DNA of 28,233 nucleotides, taken from a virus. This document shows positions 1 through 7,226 of this stretch, piece by piece. Every line of letters begins with the position of its first letter. Position 1 is the stretch's first letter. The stretch covers positions 1 to 28,233 of the IMG/VR virus record IMGVR_UViG_3300031950_000011; one strand, given 5' to 3'. The translations under genes were made by a program, and so were the position numbers. A model generated the notes under the pieces. That model saw only the letters and a program-made list of their open reading frames with translations, made no database searches and was not told where the DNA came from.

Positions 1-33
1 CGGCGGGGCGGGGGGATAGAGGGGATGGGGCGA

Positions 34-333
34 TCAGTCCTCGGGGAACGGCTCGTAGCCGTTGTCGTGCAGCAGTTGGTTCACGTGACCGACGGTGACC
101 GCCTTCCACCGTCGGTTACGGGGGGACCCGTTCCAATATGCCCCGTCGTCATGACGGAGCGGTTTCGAGACGTGGAAGGTGCGGCGGCCATCCGCCGCAT
201 CGTAGGTGAGCCGCACCAGGACGGGCCTGTTTCGATCATGCAGCAGCGCGAACGAGTGTGACACGATCTGCCCCCCCTCCTCGGGGGGGACGATGAACGG
301 GTCCGCGTAGGTGGTGGTGGTGGTAGCGATCAT
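34..333 (-). CDS. Small hypothetical phage protein under regulated promoter
   Basis: This 99-residue protein is not recognised. It starts with a Thr-rich stretch (MIATTTTTYADPF) and has a compact, mixed alpha/beta-looking body ending in NGYEPFPED. No membrane segment or signal peptide is visible. I chose the ATG at 333 because AGGAGA lies eight bases upstream. An in-frame ATG at 363 would add ten residues (MTATEQETRP) and cannot be excluded, because the same ATGACCGCCAC string is conserved in the second copy of this leader near 1236. It is the only gene downstream of the promoter at 416-444, so its expression probably follows the palindrome in that promoter. It may be an early or lysogeny-related accessory protein, but nothing in the sequence shows its function. 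Confidence 0.6.
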   Translation of the reverse strand: MIATTTTTYADPFIVPPEEGGQIVSHSFALLHDRNRPVLVRLTYDAADGRRTFHVSKPLRHDDGAYWNGSPRNRRWKAVTVGHVNQLLHDNGYEPFPED

Positions 334-415
334 CGGTCTCGTCTCCTGTTCGGTGGCGGTCATCCCGCCGGGGTCATGGTCTCGCGTCCGACACCGTGTC
401 GTCCGCGTCTACTAC

Positions 416-444
416 AGCATACGTCACAAGTGACTGACCGTCAA
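416..444 (-). promoter_or_regulatory. Sigma70-type promoter P1 with palindromic operator
   Basis: On the minus strand TTGACG (444-439) is followed by a 17-base spacer and TATGCT (421-416). The spacer carries the perfect 12-base palindrome GTCACTTGTGAC (434-423), placed where a bound repressor would block polymerase. A second perfect odd palindrome, GACACCGTGTC (390-400), lies just downstream of the expected start, and a small hairpin (GGCGG/CCGCC, 355-369) precedes the ribosome binding site of the 99-aa gene. The whole arrangement is repeated at 1228-1317. Confidence 0.75.
423..434. promoter_or_regulatory. Candidate repressor operator in P1
   Basis: GTCACAAGTGAC is a perfect 12-base palindrome between the -35 and -10 hexamers of P1. 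The neighbouring XRE-type protein (705-487) is the natural candidate to bind it. This is inference from position and symmetry. Confidence 0.55.
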
Positions 445-486
445 GAGTGACGCACGAAATTTTTTTGGGGGGGGGCCGGGTCGGGC

Positions 487-705
487 TCACACGCGCCCGG
501 CTAACAGGTCGTCGAGGCTGGCCCCGACCGCGGCGGCCAGCCGGCGCGCCGCGTCGAGGCGGGGTCGGTAGCGGCCTCGCTCGACCCGTTGGATTAGGCT
601 GAGCGAAACCTGCGCTGCGGTGGCCAACTGGGCCTGCGTTAGGCCGCGGCGCTGGCGGGCGAGGCGCAGCGCCAGGCCGAAGGTGAGTGCTTGGGACTCG
701 TCCAT
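487..705 (-). CDS. XRE-family HTH transcriptional regulator (Cro/CI-like)
   Basis: This 72-residue protein is almost entirely one helix-turn-helix domain of the XRE/Cro type. LARQRRGLTQAQLATAAQVS (about residues 15-34) carries the first helices and turn, followed by the recognition-helix region LSLIQRVERGRYRP and a closing AARRLAAAVGASLDDLL helix. There is no dimerisation or cleavage domain, so it resembles Cro-size repressors rather than LexA-like CI. The start is supported by AGGAG six bases upstream of ATG 705. It is second in a two-gene unit after the Ala-rich gene ending at 727, read from P2. It probably represses P1 and its own promoter P2, since both carry the same palindrome. Family call is firm; targets are inferred. 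Confidence 0.88.
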   Translation of the reverse strand: MDESQALTFGLALRLARQRRGLTQAQLATAAQVSLSLIQRVERGRYRPRLDAARRLAAAVGASLDDLLAGRV

Positions 706-726
706 CGCGTTCTCCTTTGCCGCCGG

Positions 727-1209
727 TCACGACCGGCGGCGCGAGACGTAGATCAAGAGCGTCCCCATTTCCGGTATGCCGGATTCGCGCTCCTCGGGAG
801 AGATCTGGACATGGAGCCCCTCGTGGGCCTCCAAAGAGAACTCCCACTGGCGGCGAAGTTGGTTCAGCCCCGCGTCGAACGTCGCGCGGTCGAACTGCGG
901 CAGAGCTTGCCGCAATTCAAGCAGCCGCACAAAGTTGTTGCCTCCGTTGCGCCGATCCAGCCGCTCGAACGCTTGGCGGAACGCCTCGGCGAAGCCCGCC
1001 GCCGTGGTCTGCGCTGCGGTCCGGGAGGCCTGCGCCGCCTGGGCGGCCTGTAGGGCCGCTTCGGCCGCCTGGGCCGCCTCCGCCGCACGGGCGGCCACTT
1101 CCGCCGCCGCTTGGGCCGCGCGGGCGGCGTCCATCGCTCGGGCCGCCGCCAGGGCCGCGTCCCGCGCGGCCAATTCGGCTTTGATCCGCAGCCTCGTGAT
1201 CTCGGTCAT
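727..1209 (-). CDS. Ala-rich coiled-coil protein with C-terminal winged-helix-like domain
   Basis: This 160-residue protein has two parts. Residues about 5-75 are almost only Ala, Arg, Glu, Gln and Asp (repeated AAEAAQAAEAAL-type segments) and should form a long helix or coiled coil. Residues about 85-160 (NNFVRLLELRQALPQFDRATFDAGLNQLRR and later ISPEERESGIPEMGTLLIYVSRR) resemble a small winged-helix-type domain that I have seen at the end of other bacterial and phage proteins, without being able to name it. It is first gene after promoter P2 and precedes the XRE regulator by 21 bases. AGGAG precedes ATG 1209, and the stop of a seven-residue upstream ORF overlaps this ribosome binding site. 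Function unknown; a DNA-binding or partner role for the regulator is possible. Confidence 0.7.
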   Translation of the reverse strand: MTEITRLRIKAELAARDAALAAARAMDAARAAQAAAEVAARAAEAAQAAEAALQAAQAAQASRTAAQTTAAGFAEAFRQAFERLDRRNGGNNFVRLLELRQALPQFDRATFDAGLNQLRRQWEFSLEAHEGLHVQISPEERESGIPEMGTLLIYVSRRRS

Positions 1210-1212
1210 GGG

Positions 1213-1236
1213 TCATCTCCTGCGTGTGGCGGTCAT
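1213..1236 (-). other. Possible leader peptide / upstream ORF (7 aa)
   Basis: ATG at 1236 opens a short frame (MTATRRR, stop at 1213-1215) whose last codons are AGG AGA TGA. These codons form the Shine-Dalgarno sequence of the gene starting at 1209. Its first eleven bases (ATGACCGCCAC) are conserved in the duplicate leader near 363. Translation of it could couple to or tune the downstream gene. Its two AGG/AGA codons are rare in high-GC genomes. Confidence 0.35.
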
Positions 1237-1288
1237 CCCGCCGTGTCAGTGCGCCGCGTCCGACCCTGTGTCGCCCGCGTCTACATAC

Positions 1289-1317
1289 AGTATACGTCAC
1301 AAGTGCCGTGTCGTCAA
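1289..1317 (-). promoter_or_regulatory. Sigma70-type promoter P2 with near-palindromic operator
   Basis: On the minus strand TTGACG (1317-1312), 17-base spacer and TATACT (1294-1289). The spacer holds GGCACTTGTGAC (1307-1296), one mismatch from the perfect operator in P1. A degenerate copy of the second palindrome (GACCCTGTGTC, 1262-1272) sits at the matching distance downstream. It should drive the Ala-rich protein and XRE regulator genes. Confidence 0.78.
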
Positions 1318-1416
1318 GTCGGCAAGTCAAAAAAATGCAAAACCGCCGGGTCGTGCCGATGTGGGTCGGCGCGACGCGGCGGCGAGGGTGGATCGGGCGT
1401 GGCGGCGGCGGCGGCG

Positions 1417-1857
1417 TTAGGGCGCGGGTAAGGACGAGGCAGCGGCGTCAGGCAGCGTACCGACGCACGCCATGCAGTGGGTGAGCGAGGCCCGCTGGCC
1501 CTGGCTCAGGTCGCCGCGGCCCGCTGAACAAACAGCAATCTGTGAACAATTGCACCGCTGCGGGTCGATCCGGTGCGGGCAGGCGCGCGCCCGGCGCACC
1601 CGCGCGATCGCGTCCCGCACGCGCGCGAGCGCGGCATCGTCCCGCACGACTCCAGTTGCCGCTGCCGCCGCCGCTGCCGCTGCCGCGGGCGCACCACTGC
1701 CGGTGGACGCGGGCATTGCCGCGGCGTGGCCCGTGCTGGCCCGCGCGGCCAAGTACGTCTCGCAGAACGTCCGCCCGTCGTGGTGCCGCAGCCCGGCGCG
1801 CCCGCACCGGTCCGGGATCGGGCAGGCCGCGCAATGGGTCACTCGCTCAATGTCCAT
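1417..1857 (-). CDS. Cys-rich putative metal-binding protein
   Basis: This 146-residue protein has two Cys-rich ends joined by a poly-Ala linker. The N-terminal part has HCAACPIPDRC followed by a further Cys. The C-terminal part has ACPHRIDPQRCNCSQIAVC and ends in HCMACVG. The spacing suggests two zinc-binding knuckles, but I do not recognise the family. The middle carries an uninterrupted run of ten alanines (about residues 60-69). It is the last gene of the tail block and overlaps the end of the preceding gene. I chose ATG 1857 to keep the overlap small (19 bases); ATGs at 1875 and 1977 are also in frame and no strong ribosome binding site settles it. It could be a tail accessory or a small DNA/RNA-binding protein. 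Confidence 0.6.
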   Translation of the reverse strand: MDIERVTHCAACPIPDRCGRAGLRHHDGRTFCETYLAARASTGHAAAMPASTGSGAPAAAAAAAAAATGVVRDDAALARVRDAIARVRRARACPHRIDPQRCNCSQIAVCSAGRGDLSQGQRASLTHCMACVGTLPDAAASSLPAP

Positions 1858-3113
1858 GTGATCGGCAGGACGCATGATGAAATGAATGGTGGGTAGGTTG
1901 AAGAAAAACTCGTCGCTGAGCCGGGGGTCCCCGTCCCGCCCGCCGGTAGATTTGCGAGCCACGGGGCAAATGTCCATAGGTAGCTTTTGTTACCAGATAA
2001 ATAGTTGACACGCACTGTGTTTAGGTTAGTCAATTCACTCACTGGATACGTAAACAAATTTGACCCAATGCCGAGGCGGCACGGCAGATTAAGCGTCGTC
2101 CTTTGACCAGTCGAAGTCTCCGTCGGGCACGCAACAACTTCATATGTTGTTGGGTTCATAACTCCAACGCGAAGATACTCAGTGAATGGATGGCCAAGCC
2201 AGACGTAGTCGCGCCGGATGTCGGTATGGTAGACATGGAGATAACCGAAACAAGGCGAGTACACCACGCGCACCTGCGCGCGGTACGCGGTCGGTGTGAT
2301 CGATCCAGGACGACACGGAAGCGACCAGGGTGCGTATGCATCTGCGCCAGGATCAATATAATAATACGGCACCGGTAGCTCCACCGGCGCGCTGACGTAG
2401 ACGTTCAGTAAATCCGGGCGGTACATGCCAGGGATACCCCCGGTCCCGGCGGTGAAGTTAAAATCAGCGGGTAGCGTGTCATGATACGTCAATGCGACCG
2501 ACCCAATGAGCGAGTCGGTATAATAGAGGGTCTGCGGGATCGGATGGACCCCGAGGCACTCGGCGTTTTCAAGGCCCGGAAAAACATAACCCGGCGCAGG
2601 TGTGGTCAAGTCAAACTCCTGGTCGGGCGCAGGGCATTCCAGGGTGATCGTGCGCGTCGCGGACTGGTACCGCGGGTGGCTCACGGTGATTGTCCATTCG
2701 CCCTCGGTGATGTCCGGAAACTCGACGACACCTGTACTATCTGTCGTTAGAGTGAATGATTGGTCATCTTTCTGGATCGTGACCGTTGCGCCAGAAAGTG
2801 GCACCGATCGGCCACGTACAATGACGCGCAGGGGGCACGTAACAATACATGTCCGGCAGGCGATGATGAGGATCTCGCGCCCGTCCGTGTGTATTAGGCC
2901 GGTCCGCATTGCCACGTGCCGTGTGTCGGCCTGGGGCGCGTCGGTGCGACACCGCGAGACCTCCACGATCTCGCGCCCGTCCGTGTGGACGCGACCTGTC
3001 CGCAGCGCGACGTGACGGCCCTCGATCGGCGCACAGGGATCGGCAACGACGACAATCTCACGCCCGTCCGAGTGCGTCAGCCCGGTGCGCATCGCCACGT
3101 GCCGACCGATCAT
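1839..3113 (-). CDS. Putative tail fibre / receptor-binding protein with triple repeat and Ig-like domain
   Basis: This 424-residue protein begins with three copies of a motif of about 19 residues, GRHVAMRTGLTHSDGREIV (residues about 3-21, 32-50 and 65-82), separated by short Cys-containing linkers. Residues about 93-160 look like a carboxypeptidase-regulatory or Cna-B-type beta-sandwich (PLSGATVTIQ, STGVVEFPDITEGEWTITV). The remaining 260 residues are rich in Tyr, Pro, Thr and beta-prone segments, as in tail tip or fibre domains. It starts at ATG 3113, overlapping the preceding stop as ATGA. Its place, third gene after the tape measure protein, fits a distal tail role. The function as receptor-binding protein is inferred from position and composition, not from a recognised family. 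Confidence 0.6.
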   Translation of the reverse strand: MIGRHVAMRTGLTHSDGREIVVVADPCAPIEGRHVALRTGRVHTDGREIVEVSRCRTDAPQADTRHVAMRTGLIHTDGREILIIACRTCIVTCPLRVIVRGRSVPLSGATVTIQKDDQSFTLTTDSTGVVEFPDITEGEWTITVSHPRYQSATRTITLECPAPDQEFDLTTPAPGYVFPGLENAECLGVHPIPQTLYYTDSLIGSVALTYHDTLPADFNFTAGTGGIPGMYRPDLLNVYVSAPVELPVPYYYIDPGADAYAPWSLPCRPGSITPTAYRAQVRVVYSPCFGYLHVYHTDIRRDYVWLGHPFTEYLRVGVMNPTTYEVVACPTETSTGQRTTLNLPCRLGIGSNLFTYPVSELTNLNTVRVNYLSGNKSYLWTFAPWLANLPAGGTGTPGSATSFSSTYPPFISSCVLPITWTLSE

Positions 3114-3397
3114 CCCAGCACCCTCACCCAGACCTCGGGACCATCCACCCACGCCGTGCCGTCCCAGCGCTGGATGCGGCCCGGATAGAGGCCATTCGAC
3201 GCGGTGCCGGTAATTCGCACGACCGCTGTATCATTGACATCGGCATCAACAAATTGCCCGACGGGTGTCTGAGTGACCCGGATTTTGCCGCCCTGAACAG
3301 GCACGACCTGCCCCTGCTCGACGGCATCTACGAGGCGATTCAGGTCACGCGCGGCCAATACTTGACCGGGCTGAAATCGTGGCAGTCGTTCATTCAT
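3110..3397 (-). CDS. Small distal tail-region protein
   Basis: This 95-residue protein begins MNERLPRFQPGQVLAARDLNRLVDAVEQ, a motif of the type 'F.PGqvl.A.dlN.l..aV' that I have seen at the start of phage proteins encoded near tail fibre genes. The rest is beta-rich (VVRITGTASNGLYPGRIQRWDGTAWVDG), consistent with a small virion domain. It lies three bases after the preceding stop and overlaps the next gene by ATGA, so it is translated with its neighbours. It is probably a minor tail or fibre-attachment protein; no enzymatic motif is present. Confidence 0.6.
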   Translation of the reverse strand: MNERLPRFQPGQVLAARDLNRLVDAVEQGQVVPVQGGKIRVTQTPVGQFVDADVNDTAVVRITGTASNGLYPGRIQRWDGTAWVDGPEVWVRVLG

Positions 3398-3400
3398 CTG

Positions 3401-4273
3401 TCAGAGACCAATCACACGAAAAATGTCGCGTAAATCAGCGGTGCGGTAGAGCGGGTCGGCCGTGCCAACGATCTCGACCTGCTCGGGCAGCCCGTCCTCG
3501 GGCCGAATCACCTCATCCCACGGCAGCTCACGCCAGAGGAATCGCAGCTCAGCCCGCTTTTGCACCGTCCCATCCGTCATCGCAATACTTGATGTGCGAA
3601 ATGAATCAAACATCACCGTTCGTTCAGGTTCACCAAGGAATCGTCGATCATTGATGTGTTTGATATAGCGACGCCAAATAGGCCACGGCATGAAAGGCAG
3701 CTGCGGGATGCGCACCATCCAGGTTGCCACGCCGATGCGTCGGAAACTCCTGAACGGAACAACTTTCTTTGATACTTTGTAGACAAGTGTCCCCTCGGCG
3801 TAGGTAATCACCTCGCCGTCGTGTTCGATGTCCATTTCGACCCACGGGATCGGGTCCTGCGGGTCGATCTGGATACGCCACCCCGGGTCCTGGTCGGGGA
3901 CGCGGATTTCCTGCACTGAGGGTACGCCGAACTCCACCTCAACCCGCGCGTGGGTGTAATACTCACCGGGGCGGAGGCCGTACTGGTCGCGCACACCAGC
4001 CACCGCAACGCCTTGGGGCGCACCGATCGGGACAATCTGCACCGATCGACAAAACACGGCGGGTAGGTCGGGGTACTGCCACGGCAGCACCCGGACGATC
4101 GTCGTACCGCCCGGCGAGATGACGTATCCCATTGCCTCATTCGCAAATCTGAATGCATCATCCCAACTGACCAAAAAATTGGCGCGCACAACCGGTCCGT
4201 CGCGGTCGAGGCGGGCTTGCGGGGCCGGGTCGCGCAGGACCCGGAATGGCACGGTTGGTTTTGGCATGCTCAT
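3401..4273 (-). CDS. Putative minor tail protein following the tape measure
   Basis: This 290-residue protein starts MSMPKPTVPFRVLRDPAPQ at ATG 4273, one base after the tape measure stop, with GGGGTGA upstream. The sequence is beta-rich with many Trp, Pro and Tyr residues (PWQYPDLPAVF, MPWPIWRRYIKHIN, FLWRELPWDEVI). The slot directly after the tape measure gene usually holds the distal tail protein or a tail hub protein, and the length is close to that of many distal tail proteins. I cannot identify a conserved family motif, so the assignment rests on gene order. No transmembrane segment or catalytic motif is visible. Confidence 0.6.
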   Translation of the reverse strand: MSMPKPTVPFRVLRDPAPQARLDRDGPVVRANFLVSWDDAFRFANEAMGYVISPGGTTIVRVLPWQYPDLPAVFCRSVQIVPIGAPQGVAVAGVRDQYGLRPGEYYTHARVEVEFGVPSVQEIRVPDQDPGWRIQIDPQDPIPWVEMDIEHDGEVITYAEGTLVYKVSKKVVPFRSFRRIGVATWMVRIPQLPFMPWPIWRRYIKHINDRRFLGEPERTVMFDSFRTSSIAMTDGTVQKRAELRFLWRELPWDEVIRPEDGLPEQVEIVGTADPLYRTADLRDIFRVIGL

Positions 4274-4274
4274 A

Positions 4275-6419
4275 TCACCCCAGTACGGCCTTGGCGAAGC
4301 CCTGTGCCAGCCGCGACGAGATATCGCGCAGCGTGCGTCCGATCGAGCGCAGCTCGCCGATCTGCTGATGCTGGGCGGCCAGCTGGCGCTCGGCGATGCG
4401 CTGTGTCTCCTCGCCGATTGCGGCCTGCACGGCGCGTGCAAGCTCTGCGCCGCCGCCCAGTGTGCGGCCCGGCGCGCCCATGATGGCTAGCCGATCCTGC
4501 GCCGTGTGCAGGATCGCCGTAATGCCCTGCACCGCGACCGACGCGACCGCGTGGGCCCGCGCCTCGACCCGCGACGTCACGTGCTGGAGGACGTCGCCCA
4601 CCTCGTGTGCGACACGTGTCATGCCGTCGCGGATGCCCGCAATCCACGCCTGCGTCCGCTCGCGGTCGGCCTGGGCGGCCTCCTGCTGGGCCACTTTGGC
4701 GCGCTCAGCGGCGACCTGCGCCGCCCGCGCGTCTGCCTGCGCCTGCGCGTCACGGGAGGCTTTGGCCGCGATCGACGCCTGGTCCGTGCCGTTCGCGTCC
4801 GGCTCACCACTGGTCCGCCGCATCGCTGCCTGCGCCGCCGCCGCCGTCTGGTGCATCCCGCTGCCGCCGCTCAGTAGGTTGCCGACGCTCTCGCCCAGTG
4901 CAATCATCGACACCCGTAGGGATGTCGGGGCCTCGCGGACGAAATCCGCGACGCCTGCGCCGAGCCGGTACACCGCGTCCGCCGCCTGATTGATTGCGCC
5001 GGCGAGCGAAACGAACGGCGAGGCGACCATGAGCGCCACTTGTCCGAGCCGCTCCATCACGGCGATGGCCCGCTCGGCCCACTCCGCCAGCGTCGGCCCG
5101 TCACCAGTCGATGCCCTGATCATGTCCAGGATCGCCGCCTGCACCTCGACCGCACGGGCTTTGACGCGCGTCGTGAGATCGGAGAATTCCGCTCCAATCC
5201 TTTGCATTTCAATGGTTGCGCGGTTCATTATCTGCTGCCGGCGCGCGAGTGCGGTTTCGTCCACGAGCGAGGCCGATTCAAACGCTTGGGTGGGCTGACG
5301 GAACTGCTCCTCGGCCAGCCGCGTCGCCTCACGGATACGCCCTACGACCGCGGTCAGTTTGTCCACGATCGCCCGCTCCTCGACGCCGGTCAGCTTGAGT
5401 GTTTCCAGGGCCGCGGAGCGCTGGACAACTGTCATTTTCTCGAATGCCTCGATGAGCATCAGGAGCGTTTCGTAGGGCCGCTCTAGCTGCCGCTGGAGCG
5501 ATTCGCCGTCGAGCTGGACAATGTCGCCGATCGCCTTCCGCGTCTCGGCTGACGTCAGAAGTTGCATAAACCGATTTAAACCTGACGCAGTGGCTTCGGG
5601 AAGCGCGCCAGTTTCCAGTAGCGCGGTCACCATCCCTAACAGCTGCTCAGTTGACACGCCAACAGTTTTCGCGGTGCCGATTGCCCGCGCCGCCGTCGCG
5701 CTGATCCGGTCGAATGAACTAATGCCGGTATCTGCGAGCTTGTCGATCGCGGCCCCAAGCTGCAAAAGCCCGGTTTCACCCAGCTGGGCGACCGAATTGA
5801 TGCTGCCCAGTCGGATAATAAGATCATCAATTGGTACATCATCGGCAGCTTTTGCGACCATAATCATCTGGGCGACCTGATCGCGGAGTGCTTCCGCGGC
5901 CACGCCGGTTTTGGCGAGCGATGTCGCAATCGAAATGACGTCATCGAGTGATACGCCACGTGTCGTCGCCGCGAGCTCCTCCAGCTCCCGGCGCAGCCCC
6001 TGAAATTCTTGACCGGTCAAGTTTGATGCCTTCATTAATTTGACCAGCGATGCCTCATACGCTGCGGCGCTCTGCTCGGCGGCGCGGATACCGAGCATCA
6101 GCCCGCCGCCGGCCAACAGCCCGTGCAGCGGCTGAAGCCCTAACGAATGCCTGGCTGCTGATGCGACACCCTCGATCGCGTTGCCCATCAGGCCGAATGC
6201 GGCCTGGGCGAGGCCCGCGGCCCGCGCCGCCGCGCCGATCGGGCCCGGCAGAAAGCGTGCCGCAAACATCATCGCCTGGAGGCCGTGCGCGCCCTCGCGG
6301 CCCGCCTGCGCCGCGGCGGCCCCCAGTGACGCCAGTCGGACCTTGTTTTGGTCAATTGCGCGCGCAAACTCGGTGTCGCGCAACCCGAGCGTCGCAAAAA
6401 TACCCCCAAGATGGATCAT
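4275..6419 (-). CDS. Phage tail tape measure protein
   Basis: This 714-residue protein is the tail length ruler and helps DNA passage. The N-terminal third (LRDTEFARAIDQNKVRLASLGAAAAQAG, then VSLDDVISIATSLAKTGVAAEALRDQV and the 'LGETGLLQLGAAIDKLADTGISSFDRISATAARAIGT' region in residues about 150-260) matches the TP901-type tape measure domain with its alternating helical pattern. The middle contains a hydrophobic stretch (QVALMVASPFVSLAGAI) and the end is an Ala/Gln/Arg-rich coiled coil. By the usual rule of about 0.15 nm per residue the tail would be about 110 nm. It begins one base after the chaperone frame ends at 6421, and its own stop is one base before the next ATG. Confidence 0.92.
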   Translation of the reverse strand: MIHLGGIFATLGLRDTEFARAIDQNKVRLASLGAAAAQAGREGAHGLQAMMFAARFLPGPIGAAARAAGLAQAAFGLMGNAIEGVASAARHSLGLQPLHGLLAGGGLMLGIRAAEQSAAAYEASLVKLMKASNLTGQEFQGLRRELEELAATTRGVSLDDVISIATSLAKTGVAAEALRDQVAQMIMVAKAADDVPIDDLIIRLGSINSVAQLGETGLLQLGAAIDKLADTGISSFDRISATAARAIGTAKTVGVSTEQLLGMVTALLETGALPEATASGLNRFMQLLTSAETRKAIGDIVQLDGESLQRQLERPYETLLMLIEAFEKMTVVQRSAALETLKLTGVEERAIVDKLTAVVGRIREATRLAEEQFRQPTQAFESASLVDETALARRQQIMNRATIEMQRIGAEFSDLTTRVKARAVEVQAAILDMIRASTGDGPTLAEWAERAIAVMERLGQVALMVASPFVSLAGAINQAADAVYRLGAGVADFVREAPTSLRVSMIALGESVGNLLSGGSGMHQTAAAAQAAMRRTSGEPDANGTDQASIAAKASRDAQAQADARAAQVAAERAKVAQQEAAQADRERTQAWIAGIRDGMTRVAHEVGDVLQHVTSRVEARAHAVASVAVQGITAILHTAQDRLAIMGAPGRTLGGGAELARAVQAAIGEETQRIAERQLAAQHQQIGELRSIGRTLRDISSRLAQGFAKAVLG

Positions 6420-6420
6420 A

Positions 6421-7214
6421 TCATCCGCGCTCCAGCGTCTCGATGATTGCGTCGGGGTCGAGCCGCACGCCCTCGGTTGGCCCCGGCGGCGATTCCTTGC
6501 GCCGCTTTTCGCGCATCATCGCGCGGAAAACCTCGGCGGGGATCGGCTCCGGAAACGCACCCGGTGCGGACGTCCGGTCCGGCGTGTCAGGGTCCGAGAG
6601 CAGATAGATCAGCTCGTCGCGCGAGTATCGCATGATGTCTGACACCTGCCAGCCGAACTCACGCACGGCGTGTCGGATGAGACGCGCGTCAGTGAGTGGG
6701 TCTGGCTCCGGCGACGGCGGCCCCGTTACGCTGTCGCCGTCGCCGCCGTCAGTTTTCCCAGCGCCTCCCGGAAAATCTTGCGCTCGATCCCGAAAGCAAC
6801 CGCAAAGATGTCGTAAATTTCATCTACGGAGGCCCGATCGCCCAGCGCAATCGCGTCGTCCTCGGTGATGTCGGGCTGATCGGTGATGAGCGCGTGCTGA
6901 ATGACGACGGCCAGCACGTCTACGCTCGCCATCGCGCGCAGGCGGCCTAGCGGAGAGTCAAGCGTCACCGGCCAGCCTGAGCCGTCCCAGAGGGCTAATG
7001 CTCGATCCATCACCTTTTGGCGCGTCGCCTCATCCTCGATCCCCGCTTCTCGGATGAGTGTCTGAGCCTGCACGACCGGGTGCGGCCACGCCCGCTTGAG
7101 CGCCTCGTTGACCTTGTGGCGACCACCGAGCGTCAGCGGCCGCGCGAGAAATTCCGAGCCCGCGAGTGTGACCACCTGCGCGGGCCGGTGCAGAGCGTGC
7201 GGATCGCCTGCCAT
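6421..7214 (-). CDS. Tail assembly chaperone, -1 frameshift product (lambda gpG-T equivalent)
   Basis: The frame downstream of the 7214-6726 gene is open from the GGGAAAA heptamer to the stop at 6421, with no stop between. A -1 slip at 6753-6759 joins 154 residues of the upstream frame to about 110 residues that run TDGGDGDSVTGPP and on through VREFGWQVSDIMRYSRDELIYLL, giving about 264 residues. In lambda the analogous gpGT recruits the tape measure and major tail proteins during tail assembly, and the gene here directly precedes the tape measure gene, as expected. The T-like part could alternatively start at a GTG at 6666, but no good ribosome binding site is seen there and the slippery site with hairpin makes frameshifting the better explanation. 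Confidence 0.85.
6709..6759 (-). promoter_or_regulatory. Programmed -1 ribosomal frameshift signal (GGGAAAA plus hairpin)
   Basis: The heptamer G GGA AAA (6759-6753) is in the correct phase of the 7214-6726 frame and differs by one base from the lambda G-T site GGGAAAG. After a seven-base spacer comes CGGCGACGGCG (6745-6735), which pairs perfectly over 11 bases with CGCCGTCGCCG (6719-6709) around a 15-base loop. The zero-frame TAA stop (6728-6726) lies in the loop. Confidence 0.88.
6726..7214 (-). CDS. Tail assembly chaperone, short form (lambda gpG equivalent)
   Basis: This 162-residue protein (MAGDPHALHRPAQVVTLAGSEFLARPLTLGGRHKVNEALKRAW and on) has the features of the first tail assembly chaperone: an N-terminal beta segment describing '...l.G.ef.vrplt...' followed by an alpha-helical body (ASVDVLAVVIQHALI, ASVDEIYDIFAVAFGI). 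It sits between major tail protein and tape measure. The slippery site lies nine codons before its stop, so most ribosomes make this short form and a fraction make the extended form. AAGGA precedes ATG 7214. Confidence 0.82.
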   Translation of the reverse strand: MAGDPHALHRPAQVVTLAGSEFLARPLTLGGRHKVNEALKRAWPHPVVQAQTLIREAGIEDEATRQKVMDRALALWDGSGWPVTLDSPLGRLRAMASVDVLAVVIQHALITDQPDITEDDAIALGDRASVDEIYDIFAVAFGIERKIFREALGKLTAATATA

Positions 7215-7226
7215 GTCAATGATCCT

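Noticed and set aside
467-476. Run of Gs next to a run of Ts after the XRE gene
   Set aside because: Homopolymer tract without paired stem; may be sequencing-sensitive but shows no terminator structure on either strand.
374-847. Minus-strand frame of 157 codons over the XRE gene
   Set aside because: Runs through the XRE gene and P1 in another frame, composition Pro/Arg/Gly-rich; the XRE domain is clearly the real gene.
1328-1370. Hairpin GCCGA/TCGGC followed by a T-run, as a terminator after the Cys-rich gene
   Set aside because: The T-run starts about 20 bases after the stem and the stem is only five pairs; not a convincing rho-independent terminator.
2005-2010. TTGACA hexamer on the plus strand
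   Set aside because: No -10-like hexamer at a suitable distance and it lies inside a well supported minus-strand gene.
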